DNA of 7,354 bases. Origin: Gammaproteobacteria bacterium. GTDB taxonomy: Bacteria; Pseudomonadota; Gammaproteobacteria; Steroidobacterales; Steroidobacteraceae. Under the pieces are notes generated by a model. That model was not told where the DNA came from. It did not search any database and saw only the letters and a list, made by a program, of their open reading frames with translations. Location of the stretch: assembly GCA_003165495.1 (NCBI GenBank), contig PMMB01000269.1, positions 1-7,354 of the forward strand. Direction: 5' to 3'. Position 1 is the stretch's first letter. Each line of letters starts with the position of its first letter. Shown piece by piece: positions 1 to 6,099 of this stretch. The position numbers and the translations under genes are program-made.

Positions 1-73
1 GTTGAATGACGTATTACTGTATAAAGGTCTTATAATCTATTGTTTCATATCATATCAACGCTATACATACTTC

Positions 74-102
74 TTGAACTGTGTTACATTATTTACAATA
101 TA
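74..102 (+). promoter_or_regulatory. Candidate sigma-70 promoter of the TetR gene
   Basis: TTGAAC at 74-79 matches four or more positions of a -35 box. Two possible -10 boxes follow: AATATA at 97-102 with a 17-base spacer, and the better-matching TACAAT at 94-99 with a short 14-base spacer. Either would start transcription roughly 20-30 bases before the coding start. This is a pattern match only; the AT-rich background makes chance matches likely. Confidence 0.3.
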
Positions 103-127
103 GGACTATGTTGTCTATCGTGTAACA
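82..127. promoter_or_regulatory. Candidate operator: separated inverted repeat
   Basis: TGTTACA at 82-88 is the exact reverse complement of TGTAACA at 121-127. The arms are 32 bases apart and flank the candidate -10 region; the second ends directly before the GTG at 128. TetR repressors normally bind palindromes near their own promoter, so this is a plausible autoregulatory site. The spacing is wider than one TetR dimer normally spans, so each arm might be a half-site, or the match may be chance. Confidence 0.25.
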
Positions 128-730
128 GTGAACATAATGGCCGCCCCGGAATTGGAAATTGCTGACGCGCGCCAACTGGCCGTGCTGGATGCCGCCGTGG
201 GCGTGTTCGCCCGCTATGGTTTTCGCAAGGCGTCGATGGATGAAGTGGCCCGCGCCGCCGGCGTGTCGCGACAAGGGCTTTACCTACAGTTCGCGAATAA
301 AGAAGAGTTGTTTCGCAGAGCGGTGGAGCACTCGCTCAACAGTCAGCTAAAGGCGGCCGTCGCGGCCCTGTCGCGCCGGCAGGACAGCCTGGAGCTCAGG
401 CTCATTGCCGCCTGCGATGCTTGGTCCGGTCGTTTCGTCGGATCACTCGGATCGGATGCCGCCGACCTTATGTGCGCGAGCACTTCGCTGGCGGGCGCGA
501 CACTCACCCATTACGAGACTCAATTCGAGCTGGCGGTTACTCGCGCCATCGCGGACTCGCCAATGGACGGCTTTTGCACCACGGCGGGTCTGTGCCCGGC
601 GGATTTGGCGCGCGCGCTGCATGCCACGGCGCGGGGTCTCAAACAGAGTTCCGCGTCTCGAGAAGAATTTGTGAAGAGTATGACGGTCGCCGCACGGATG
701 TTCTGCGCGCCGTTGAATCAACGCAGGTGA
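128..730 (+). CDS. TetR/AcrR-family transcriptional repressor
   Basis: This is a cytoplasmic, ligand-responsive DNA-binding protein of 200 residues, a usual length for the family. The N-terminal helix-turn-helix domain spans about residues 16-62. It begins with the helix LDAAVGVFARYGF and continues with MDEVARAAGVSRQGLYLQFANKEELF, in which VSRQGLYLQF is the recognition helix. The remaining C-terminal part is the variable helical ligand-binding and dimerisation region, so the inducer cannot be read from sequence. The start is uncertain: GTG at 128 and ATG at 137 are in frame and neither has a convincing Shine-Dalgarno site; ATG 137 is equally plausible. A dehydrogenase gene follows after 12 bases on the same strand and is the most likely regulated partner. 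Autoregulation through the AT-rich upstream region is inferred. Family assignment is firm; the target is not known. Confidence 0.93.
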   Translation: MNIMAAPELEIADARQLAVLDAAVGVFARYGFRKASMDEVARAAGVSRQGLYLQFANKEELFRRAVEHSLNSQLKAAVAALSRRQDSLELRLIAACDAWSGRFVGSLGSDAADLMCASTSLAGATLTHYETQFELAVTRAIADSPMDGFCTTAGLCPADLARALHATARGLKQSSASREEFVKSMTVAARMFCAPLNQRR

Positions 731-742
731 GAGGTATTTCCG

Positions 743-1678
743 ATGGCTAAGTCGACTCCATTTGGCGCCCGCTCGACGGCGGACAAGGTGCTCGCCGGGG
801 TCGACCTCACCGGTAAGCGCATCGTGGTGACTGGCTGCAGCTCCGGTATCGGATTCGAAACGATGAGCGCGCTAAGCGCCAACGGCGCGCACGTGATCGG
901 TCTCGCCAGGTCGCTACGGGACGCCAAGATCGCTTGCGACAAGGTGGGCCCCTCCTCCACTCCCGTGGCCTGCGATCTTGCGGATCTTGATTCGGTCGCC
1001 GCGGCGTCCGACGCGATCCGCGCGCTTCAAGGGCCCCTGGACGCCGTCGTTGCCAATGCCGGCATCGCCAACCTGCCGACTCTGCAGACGCGGTACGGCG
1101 TCGAGATGCAGTTCCTCGTCAATCATATCGGCCACTTCGCGTTGGTGAACGAGCTGTCGGGCCTGGTGCGTGACGGAACCGGGCGCATAGTGATCGTGAG
1201 CAGCAGCGCCAGCATCAATCAGGCGCCGGCCGAAGGCATCATGTTCGACAATCTCGACGGTCAGCGATTCTACAAACCCTTCATGTTTTACGGGCAATCC
1301 AAATTGGCGAACGCCCTTTTTGCCAAAGAGTTGTCACGTCGCTTGAGCGCCCGAGGCATAACCGTCAATTCGCTTCACCCCGGCGCTACCCGGGGAACAC
1401 GCCTTAACAAGAATGCGAGTCTGCCGTTGAAAATCGCCCTGTCGGCTGCACAATTGTTCATGAGATCGGCGCCGCGGGGTGCGGCAACTCAGGCGTTGCT
1501 CGCGGCGAATCCCAGCGTTAGCGGAATCACCGGGGAATTTTGGTCGAATTGTCAGATCGCCAAAGGCAGTGCCCTGCTGCAAGATCCCGACCTCGCGAAG
1601 CGCCTATGGGACGTATCGGAGGACATCGTCGCGAGACAAAGTGCTTCCCCCGCGAAATCGCTCCGCGAAGCGGCGTAA
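743..1678 (+). CDS. Short-chain dehydrogenase/reductase (SDR family, retinol-dehydrogenase-like)
   Basis: This is a cytoplasmic NAD(P)-dependent oxidoreductase of 311 residues with a single Rossmann domain. The cofactor motif TGCSSGIG lies at 30-37, D78 of CDLAD would contact adenine, and NAG is at 105-107. The catalytic set is complete: N127, a serine in SSS at 153-155, Y183 and K187 (YGQSK), followed by PG at 213-214. Arg56 after the second strand favours NADP(H) over NAD(H). The peptide around FDNLDGQRFYKPFMFYGQSK resembles the retinol dehydrogenase/WW-domain oxidoreductase-like branch, which acts on lipophilic alcohols or ketones; the actual substrate is unknown. GAGAGG at 729-734, 8 bases before the ATG, fixes the start and overlaps the TetR stop, indicating a shared transcript. 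The tail after about residue 285 is probably outside the core fold. Confidence 0.94.
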   Translation: MAKSTPFGARSTADKVLAGVDLTGKRIVVTGCSSGIGFETMSALSANGAHVIGLARSLRDAKIACDKVGPSSTPVACDLADLDSVAAASDAIRALQGPLDAVVANAGIANLPTLQTRYGVEMQFLVNHIGHFALVNELSGLVRDGTGRIVIVSSSASINQAPAEGIMFDNLDGQRFYKPFMFYGQSKLANALFAKELSRRLSARGITVNSLHPGATRGTRLNKNASLPLKIALSAAQLFMRSAPRGAATQALLAANPSVSGITGEFWSNCQIAKGSALLQDPDLAKRLWDVSEDIVARQSASPAKSLREAA

Positions 1679-1876
1679 AGGCTGAATCGAGCGATTTTAC
1701 GAATTGCGCATCACGGCTCACTGTAGGAAAAGTCCGCGTCGCTTTAGGGTAAAAGCCTACCAACAGGTAGAACCATGTTATGACAAAATCCGCCGATGGA
1801 GCATCACGCCTATCAACTCCCTTCTTGAAGAACCGAAATTACCGTCAACCTCCACTCTAAGAATTCACGCGCGCCG
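1679..1876. other. Intergenic region with small hairpins and one tiny open frame
   Basis: No recognisable gene is present. A 5-base stem with a 4-base loop (CTACC-AACA-GGTAG, 1757-1770) is preceded by a weaker one (GCTTT 1741-1745 with AAAGC 1752-1756). Neither is followed by a T-run, so an intrinsic terminator is not supported. A 26-codon open frame runs from ATG 1780 to a stop at 1858-1860, immediately before the catalase-like gene. No confident promoter was seen. Confidence 0.5.
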
Positions 1877-3001
1877 TTGACGGCACTGATCTGCAGTCTG
1901 AGCTTGACTCTCGGCGGCTGCGGCGTTGCGCGAGTTAGAGGAGTTCCGGAGCCGAACCTCGCACGTGCCTCAATCCCCTACCCAAATATTGATGCTGAAT
2001 TGGGCGAGCGTCTATATCCCAGTGAAATGCCGATCGCCGAAGATCTTGCGGTCATTATCGAAGAAACGATCCGCAAGCAATACGACGCCGGCAGCGCGAG
2101 GCGCGACGCACATCCAAAGGCCCATGGATGTGTAAAGGCCGAGTTCCACGTTCTCGAACACCTTCCAGACGCTCTCGCGAAGGGGATGTTTGTCCCCGGC
2201 AACACATATCGAGCCTGGATCCGCTTTTCGAACGGTTCGAGCGATCCGACACGCGCTGATATAAAACGCGATGCGCGCGGGATGGCCATCAAGATCCTAG
2301 GGGTGCCTGGAAAAAAGCTGTTAGAGGATCAAGATCAAGCGATGACGCAAGATTTCATCATGATCAATCATCCGGTATTCTTTGCAACCGACCCTGCTCG
2401 CTATCTATCGTTCATGCAGGATTCAAACAGCGATCACTTCTATCGGAAATTGCTCATTCCTTTCGATCTCGGGGCAAAGGGCACCCGGATCGCCCTGGAA
2501 ACACGGAGCTCGAGAATCTCCAGTCCTCTCCAAGCTCGCTATTGGTCCATGGTTCCTTATCAATTTGGAATAGGTGCCGGCCGTCAGGCGGTGAAATATT
2601 CCGCAAGAGCATGCTCGGCCACCGTCGAGCCCATGCCGCACAAGCCAGGTCACGACTTTTTGCGAGATGCACTAAAAAACACGCTCCAAATCGGCGAGGC
2701 GTGCATGGAGTTCCTGATACAACCGAGAACCTCAAACAGCATGGATGTGGAAGATTCCCGGATAGAGTGGAAAGAAGCGCAAGCGCCCTTCTACCCAGTG
2801 GCAACTATCCGCATCCCGCAGCAGGTTTTCGACACTCCTGAACAAAACGCATTCTGTGAAAATCTGTCCTTTACCCCTTGGCATGCACTACCTGACCACA
2901 AACCACTCGGAGTGACAAATCGGCTGCGCAAGATAATTTATGCGCACATCAGCACAGTGCGACACGAGATGAACAAGGTAAATGAGGAAGAGCCCCGGTA
3001 A
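1877..3001 (+). CDS. Catalase-like heme protein (y4iL-type), probable lipoprotein
   Basis: The protein resembles the small catalase-fold family typified by Rhizobium y4iL, whose physiological role is not established; peroxide breakdown or heme-dependent peroxidase chemistry is likely. As written from TTG 1877 it has 374 residues. Heme-pocket residues of catalases can be placed: distal His H79 in RDAHPKAHG (76-84), the FSN and KRDARGMAIK segments (117-139), distal Asn N164 in INHPVFF, and a proximal-Tyr motif RKIIY (R351, Y355) in the C-terminal stretch. FTPWHALPDHKPLG (332-345) is typical of the subfamily. A hydrophobic N-terminus ends in a lipobox-like LGGC with C15, suggesting outer-membrane or periplasmic anchoring. 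The start is doubtful: TTG 1877 has no good ribosome site and leaves no basic residue before the hydrophobic segment, while the open frame continues upstream to 1829 with K and R codons. Codon use is visibly less GC-biased than in the two preceding genes. Confidence 0.85.
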   Translation: MTALICSLSLTLGGCGVARVRGVPEPNLARASIPYPNIDAELGERLYPSEMPIAEDLAVIIEETIRKQYDAGSARRDAHPKAHGCVKAEFHVLEHLPDALAKGMFVPGNTYRAWIRFSNGSSDPTRADIKRDARGMAIKILGVPGKKLLEDQDQAMTQDFIMINHPVFFATDPARYLSFMQDSNSDHFYRKLLIPFDLGAKGTRIALETRSSRISSPLQARYWSMVPYQFGIGAGRQAVKYSARACSATVEPMPHKPGHDFLRDALKNTLQIGEACMEFLIQPRTSNSMDVEDSRIEWKEAQAPFYPVATIRIPQQVFDTPEQNAFCENLSFTPWHALPDHKPLGVTNRLRKIIYAHISTVRHEMNKVNEEEPR

Positions 3002-3192
3002 GTACAATCAATGCTCATTTTGCCCGCGACCTGCCCCACAATTATCCTCTTGCAAACGTGCGCACCGCTCTGAGCGTTCGCGGCCTTTTGCTCAAATGCC
3101 CATAAATCCATGGTGAAGTCCGTTCCTATCTGCCAATATCGCAAGTCGCTAACTGAATTGCTTCAACTCGCGAGCGTGTCAAATCGAGCTTC
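3002..3192. other. Intergenic region, nothing recognised
   Basis: These 191 bases between the catalase-like gene and the prenyltransferase-like gene contain no supportable open frame, no hairpin with a T-run and no convincing promoter. TTGCAA at 3050-3055 could be a -35 box but has no matching -10. Joint transcription of the flanking genes is possible but not shown. Confidence 0.4.
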
Positions 3193-3849
3193 ATGAGCAC
3201 CGGAACAGCATTGTTTTCTGCCGAGCATCTTCCAAACACCAGACGGCGATTACCGAAACACATCGGTTTTATCCCCGACGGCAACCGCCGCTGGGCAACA
3301 GCCCATGGACTACCCAAGGAGCGCGGGTATGCACGCGGCATTGCACCCGGGCTAGCGCTATTCGACGAGTGCAAAGCGATGGGAGTCGAGGAGGTTTCCG
3401 TCTACGGATTCACTCAGGACAACACCCGTCGACCAACCGTTCAATCACGGCAGTTTCGCGCAGCATGCGTTTCATTTGCCCAGGAAATCTCGCGCCGCGG
3501 CGCCTCGTTGCTGGTCCTGGGCGATGAGCGCTCGCCGCAATTTCCAGCTGAGCTTGAGGTGTTTCGCACGCGCCGGGGAGAGGGAATCAAAGTCAATTTC
3601 CTCGTGAACTATGGCTGGCAGTGGGACATTGCGGGGCTCAAGGAAGGTGCTCTACGATCCGCCGATGTCTCGCAGCTCGATCTCATAGTTCGTTGGGGTG
3701 GCGGCCGGCGGTTGAGCGGCTTTTTGCCCGTGCAATCGGTGTACGCGGATATCTTTGTAATTGACGCGTTGTGGCCCGATTTCAAACCGAAGCATTTAGA
3801 AGACGCTCTCTCGTGGTTAGCAACGCAAGATCAAACATTGGGAGGCTAA
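3193..3849 (+). CDS. UppS-family cis-prenyltransferase-like protein, divergent subfamily
   Basis: It is related to undecaprenyl diphosphate synthase, which condenses isopentenyl diphosphate with farnesyl diphosphate to make the lipid carrier for wall polymers. It has 218 residues, shorter than the usual 240-250. Clear family motifs in order: HIGFIPDGNRRW (23-34, with catalytic-site D29), YGFTQDN..RP (71-81), GD at 110-111, NYGWQWDI (139-146), IVRWGGGRRLSGF (165-177) and WPDF (194-197). Aligned by eye to E. coli UppS, R194, R200 and S202 are kept as R167, R173 and S175, but E198 is G171, E213 is D186, H43 is Y46 and W75 is T78. The same RWGG-RRLSGFLPVQSVYAD pattern occurs, from memory, in a stand-alone UppS-like subfamily. 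No frr, cdsA or dxr neighbours are present, so this is unlikely to be the housekeeping enzyme. Family is sure; activity and product are open. The ribosome site before ATG 3193 is weak. Confidence 0.88.
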   Translation: MSTGTALFSAEHLPNTRRRLPKHIGFIPDGNRRWATAHGLPKERGYARGIAPGLALFDECKAMGVEEVSVYGFTQDNTRRPTVQSRQFRAACVSFAQEISRRGASLLVLGDERSPQFPAELEVFRTRRGEGIKVNFLVNYGWQWDIAGLKEGALRSADVSQLDLIVRWGGGRRLSGFLPVQSVYADIFVIDALWPDFKPKHLEDALSWLATQDQTLGG

Positions 3850-3917
3850 ACAACTTTGCGGCACGGGTGACGACTGCGCTCGGCGCTGGCTCACGCGCAT
3901 ACCCGGCTGGGCGTTCC

Positions 3918-3932
3918 TGCCACGCGATGGCA
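3918..3932. repeat. Small hairpin TGCCA-CGCGA-TGGCA between convergent genes
   Basis: A 5-base perfect stem with a 5-base loop lies in the 135-base gap between the prenyltransferase-like gene (+) and the CHRD gene (-). It has no T-run on either side. It could contribute to transcript ends but is short enough to be chance. Confidence 0.25.
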
Positions 3933-3975
3933 AGCACGATGCCGAGTATGGCGCCGACCGACCGGGCGCTTTGCT

Positions 3976-3987
3976 TGATCTAGATCA
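3976..3987. repeat. 12-base perfect palindrome TGATCTAGATCA over the CHRD stop codon
   Basis: The palindrome is perfect and has no loop, and with one mismatch it extends to 3974-3989. Its right-hand TCA is the stop codon of the minus-strand CHRD gene. A loopless palindrome is more like a protein-binding or restriction-type site than a terminator. Confidence 0.45.
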
Positions 3988-4413
3988 GGGCTTCAGCTGC
4001 GCCCGAATCTCCCCGGGCTTGTGCTCGGCGCTGTGGACATTCACATACAGTTTCCCAGCCTTGAAACTCGCATACTGCTCATCAGTGAGCTTAGAACCTG
4101 CGGGGACCGACCACACGCCCTCGGCGCTCTTGCTGAGCGTGATAATGGGCGGGCCGCTCTGGCCTGGTGCGCCCACGTGAATGTGCGCCACCGTCCCGTC
4201 GATGCCCGCAGTCTTTATGGTGCCGCTGACGGATTTGTCCGCAGCGATCGAAATTGTTCCGGTACCGGACGCCGATGTCGTCACCGGAGGAGTCTCTTCG
4301 GCACCGTTCAAGTTCACTTTCAAATCGACAGCGAACACCGATCCGCTGAATGCCATGAGGGCCGCGGTGGCTACGACGGCGCGAACACTGGGTATGTGGA
4401 ACGACTTACTCAT
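3985..4413 (-). CDS. Secreted CHRD-domain protein
   Basis: This is a small exported protein of 142 residues made of a signal peptide and one CHRD domain, the domain first described in chordin. In bacteria the domain occurs in extracytoplasmic proteins of unknown role. The signal peptide has K3, H6 and R11 before the hydrophobic stretch AVVATAALMAFSGSV, with a VFA cleavage motif ending at A28. The domain fills the rest: LNGAEETPPV near the start, AHIHVGAPGQSGPPI in the middle, and the closing YVNVHSAEHKPGEIRAQL, all hallmark CHRD segments. ATG 4413 is preferred over the in-frame ATG at 4425 because a GGAG site (4420-4423 on the complement) lies at good spacing before it. It is divergent from the metallo-hydrolase gene and convergent with the prenyltransferase-like gene. 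No promoter was identified with confidence. Confidence 0.9.
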   Translation of the reverse strand: MSKSFHIPSVRAVVATAALMAFSGSVFAVDLKVNLNGAEETPPVTTSASGTGTISIAADKSVSGTIKTAGIDGTVAHIHVGAPGQSGPPIITLSKSAEGVWSVPAGSKLTDEQYASFKAGKLYVNVHSAEHKPGEIRAQLKP

Positions 4414-4419
4414 GATTAG

Positions 4420-4423
4420 CTCC
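4420..4423 (-). promoter_or_regulatory. Ribosome binding site deciding the CHRD start
   Basis: Read on the minus strand, GGAG is followed by six bases (CTAATC counted with its edge) and then ATG 4413. It lies inside the alternative longer frame from ATG 4425, so the shorter start, which also gives the better signal peptide, is chosen. Confidence 0.7.
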
Positions 4424-4425
4424 AT

Positions 4426-4526
4426 GGGGTTGTGTTTCGAAGGGAGGGAGTTGCTACTTAGAAACTGTCAGCGCTAGGCTGTCCAAAGCCTTCCGGTTGT
4501 TGATTGGCGTTAAGAACATTCTCCTC
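4426..4526. other. Divergent intergenic region between CHRD and metallo-hydrolase genes
   Basis: This region must hold the promoters of both divergent genes, but no convincing pair of boxes is visible. TTGCTA at 4451-4456 followed by TAGGCT at 4475-4480 (18-base spacer) is the best plus-strand match and is weak. A purine-rich GAAGGGAGGGAG run lies at 4439-4450. Confidence 0.35.
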
Positions 4527-4532
4527 GAGGGG
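4527..4532 (+). promoter_or_regulatory. Ribosome binding site deciding the metallo-hydrolase start
   Basis: GAGGGG sits 7 bases before ATG 4540. It falls inside the longer frame that could begin at TTG 4504 and so argues for the ATG. Confidence 0.8.
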
Positions 4533-4539
4533 CCAGTTT

Positions 4540-5490
4540 ATGGGAATGCCAATATACCTTGTTCGGCTTCCGGTTTTTTTAGCATTATTATTTTCGAGCG
4601 CCGGCTCTCCTGTTTATGCGCAGACTTCCACAGCGCCTCTCGAGCTTGTTGTGCTCGGCTCAGGGGGACCTGGAGCCACCGGGCGGGCGGCGGCGAGTTA
4701 TCTCGTGCTCATCGCCGGAATTCCGCGGATACTCGTCGATGCCGGTCCAGGCGCATTTGCTCGGCTCGGTGAAGCCAAGCTTTCCCTAGCGAAAGTCGAC
4801 ATCGTTCTGCTGACTCACCTGCACATCGATCATGCGGGCGAACTGCCGGGCCTGTTTAAGGCACGCGCCGTGTCCAGTTCTGACCCAATAGTGTTCAAAG
4901 TGTGGGGTCCTGAGGGTTCGCACGGGCAAAATCACGGCGCGAATTTCTCGTCCACCAGTCGATTTCTCCATCTGTTGTTCGGACCGAACGGCGCGTTCGC
5001 CTATTTGAGTGATTTTTCCGCACCGATGACCCTCCAGGCACACGACCTTCCTGCTCAGTTAAGCGCGACTGCGGTACCGAATATCATCTTCAGGCAAGGC
5101 GGCGTGGCCATTAGCGCGATCGCCGGACACCACGGCGACGCGCCGGCGGTGATCTACCGAATAGAGTGTGCAGGCAGGAGCGTTACCTTTTCGGGCGACA
5201 TTGATGCGGAAGGGCTCCCGAACCTACGCAGCATCGCCAAGAACAGCGACTTGCTGGTGTTCAATAGCGTCGTGCTCGATCCGCCCAATTCCCCGCCTGT
5301 GCTCTACACACTGCACACACCGCCGCACGACATCGGCAAGCTTGCCAAGGAGGCCGGCGTACGCAGGCTTTTGTTGAGCCACCTGTCACCCGCCACTGAA
5401 GAGATGCACGACGGCGTATTGAAATCTATCCACGAGAACTACACCGGCCCCGTGAGCTTGGCCGAGGACGGAATGCGTGTGCAGCCTTAG
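4540..5490 (+). CDS. Secreted metallo-beta-lactamase-fold hydrolase (RNase Z/arylsulfatase-like branch)
   Basis: This is a binuclear metal hydrolase of 316 residues, predicted to act outside the cytoplasm. The signal peptide covers residues 1-27 (R9, then VFLALLFSSAGS, with VYA before Q28). The metal-binding motifs appear in order: THLHIDH (H93, H95, D97, H98), a His in AGHHGD (H197 or H198), D220 in FSGD, and H281 in LSHLSP. The start LVVLGSGGPG and the HTPPHDIGKLAKEAGVRRLLLSHL segment are typical of the tRNase Z/AtsA-like branch. A true tRNase Z would be cytoplasmic, so an ester, sulfate-ester or cyclic phosphodiester substrate is more likely; the substrate cannot be deduced. The ATG is chosen over upstream TTG 4504 because of the GAGGGG site and the clean signal peptide. 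It is divergent from the CHRD gene and ends 17 bases from a convergent gene. Confidence 0.92.
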   Translation: MGMPIYLVRLPVFLALLFSSAGSPVYAQTSTAPLELVVLGSGGPGATGRAAASYLVLIAGIPRILVDAGPGAFARLGEAKLSLAKVDIVLLTHLHIDHAGELPGLFKARAVSSSDPIVFKVWGPEGSHGQNHGANFSSTSRFLHLLFGPNGAFAYLSDFSAPMTLQAHDLPAQLSATAVPNIIFRQGGVAISAIAGHHGDAPAVIYRIECAGRSVTFSGDIDAEGLPNLRSIAKNSDLLVFNSVVLDPPNSPPVLYTLHTPPHDIGKLAKEAGVRRLLLSHLSPATEEMHDGVLKSIHENYTGPVSLAEDGMRVQP

Positions 5491-5500
5491 CGCCGGCTAA
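5487..5500. terminator. Possible weak hairpin between convergent genes
   Basis: TTAGC-GCCG-GCTAA forms a 5-base stem over the stop codon of the metallo-hydrolase in the 17-base gap before the convergent gene. No T-run follows on either strand, so intrinsic termination is uncertain. Confidence 0.25.
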
Positions 5501-5507
5501 ACGACGA

Positions 5508-6053
5508 TCACCGGACTTCACGCGGCCGCGCACGTCTTCTCACTCGTACCGTGGCCGCATGCAGCAGCATCCGTGAGTATAGGACATGAAATCGCAATAG
5601 CAGTGGGAACCCGCTACCGAGCGCCAGAGCTCCCGTCTGACGGTCGGCCGCCGCTGCAACAGCCGATCCGAACTGCAGTAAGGTCCGGTTGTCATTCAAG
5701 GGCACAACGCGAAACCAAGATCTCGTGCGCTCATAGCGATCACACATCAGCAGTTGCGTCGCCGTGCGTTCTCCGACGTACCACACCGCAAATGAAGCCG
5801 CCGATCCGTCCGCAAGCGCACGCGCTGCGGAATCGCTTGACGGCAAGCCAAGAAGACCACCGAGAATCAGCCGCTCGACTCGAAACACCGGGGTCGTGTA
5901 AAAAGCAAATACGAAATCTGCCAGGCTTACCACGCGATCAACTGTGACGGCAAAACAATCGCCGTACGTCCCCCAGCGCTCGGGGTGCGTACCGCCCCGG
6001 TACGTCTTCAGCAGCGCATCCTCGGGCACGCCTTTTCGCGTTATCGAAAACAT
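5508..6053 (-). CDS. Conserved-looking protein of unknown function
   Basis: I cannot assign this 181-residue protein to a named family. It has no signal peptide and no clear transmembrane segment. The most family-like parts are YRGGTHPERWGTYGDCF (18-34), FYTTPVFRVERLIL (51-64), LLMCDRYERTRSWF (101-114) and FHVLYSRMLLHAA (155-167). The mix of aromatic and strand-forming segments ending in an amphipathic helix vaguely recalls helix-grip or DUF2867-like proteins, a guess from memory only. The C-terminus is strongly basic (VRVRRRARPREVR). Reading frame and composition look genuinely coding. ATG 6053 is supported by an in-frame TAA just upstream, but there is no proper Shine-Dalgarno site; a TATAAC box (complement of 6059-6064) sits so close to the ATG that a leaderless message is possible. 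It is divergent from the DUF488 gene, 46 bases away, and convergent with the metallo-hydrolase gene. Confidence 0.8.
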   Translation of the reverse strand: MFSITRKGVPEDALLKTYRGGTHPERWGTYGDCFAVTVDRVVSLADFVFAFYTTPVFRVERLILGGLLGLPSSDSAARALADGSAASFAVWYVGERTATQLLMCDRYERTRSWFRVVPLNDNRTLLQFGSAVAAAADRQTGALALGSGFPLLLRFHVLYSRMLLHAATVRVRRRARPREVR

Positions 6054-6099
6054 AATCCGTTATAGTGCCAGCGCGGCAACCTTACCGAGAGGCCTCGCT
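6054..6099. promoter_or_regulatory. Compact divergent control region
   Basis: Only 46 bases separate the two divergent starts. ACTATAAC on the minus strand and GTTATAGT on the plus strand are the same bases (6059-6066), so one TATA core could serve as a -10 element in both directions. Neither direction has a recognisable -35 box, and the plus-strand promoter may lie partly inside the neighbouring coding region. Confidence 0.3.
6087..6092 (+). promoter_or_regulatory. Ribosome binding site deciding the DUF488 start
   Basis: GAGAGG lies 7 bases before GTG 6100, exactly where the family homology begins (AIRIVRLGTDRL). It rules out the much longer in-frame start at 5944. Confidence 0.8.

Larger units (their letters stand above)
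1..127. other. AT-rich intergenic region upstream of the TetR gene
   Basis: This stretch has no supportable gene and is far richer in A and T than everything to its right, as expected for a regulatory region. It contains a perfect TATAAT at 31-36, but nothing like TTGACA lies 16-18 bases before it; TTGAAT at 2-7 is 23 bases away. There is a short tandem TCATA repeat near 46-56. The gene to the left lies outside the window, so the region could also serve a divergent promoter. The minus-strand open frame that begins inside the TetR gene and enters this region shows no family resemblance. Confidence 0.6.

Noticed and set aside
89..274. Minus-strand open frame of 61 residues over the TetR start
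   Set aside because: Antisense to a well-supported gene, no ribosome site and no family-like sequence.
3850..3982. Minus-strand open frame with a hydrophobic stretch (GAILGIVLA) in the gap beyond the CHRD gene
   Set aside because: It has no good start or ribosome site, starts just after a stop at the palindrome, and continues antisense into the prenyltransferase-like gene; probably a composition artefact.
4021..4477. Plus-strand open frames opposite the CHRD gene
   Set aside because: Shadows of a gene that has a signal peptide and clear CHRD motifs on the other strand.
4504..4539. TTG 4504 as the metallo-hydrolase start
   Set aside because: It would put 12 residues before a clean signal peptide and would include the GAGGGG ribosome site within the coding region.
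5944..6099. Longer DUF488 protein starting at ATG 5944
   Set aside because: The extra 52 residues run antisense through the start of the minus-strand gene, do not resemble the family, and a strong ribosome site marks GTG 6100.
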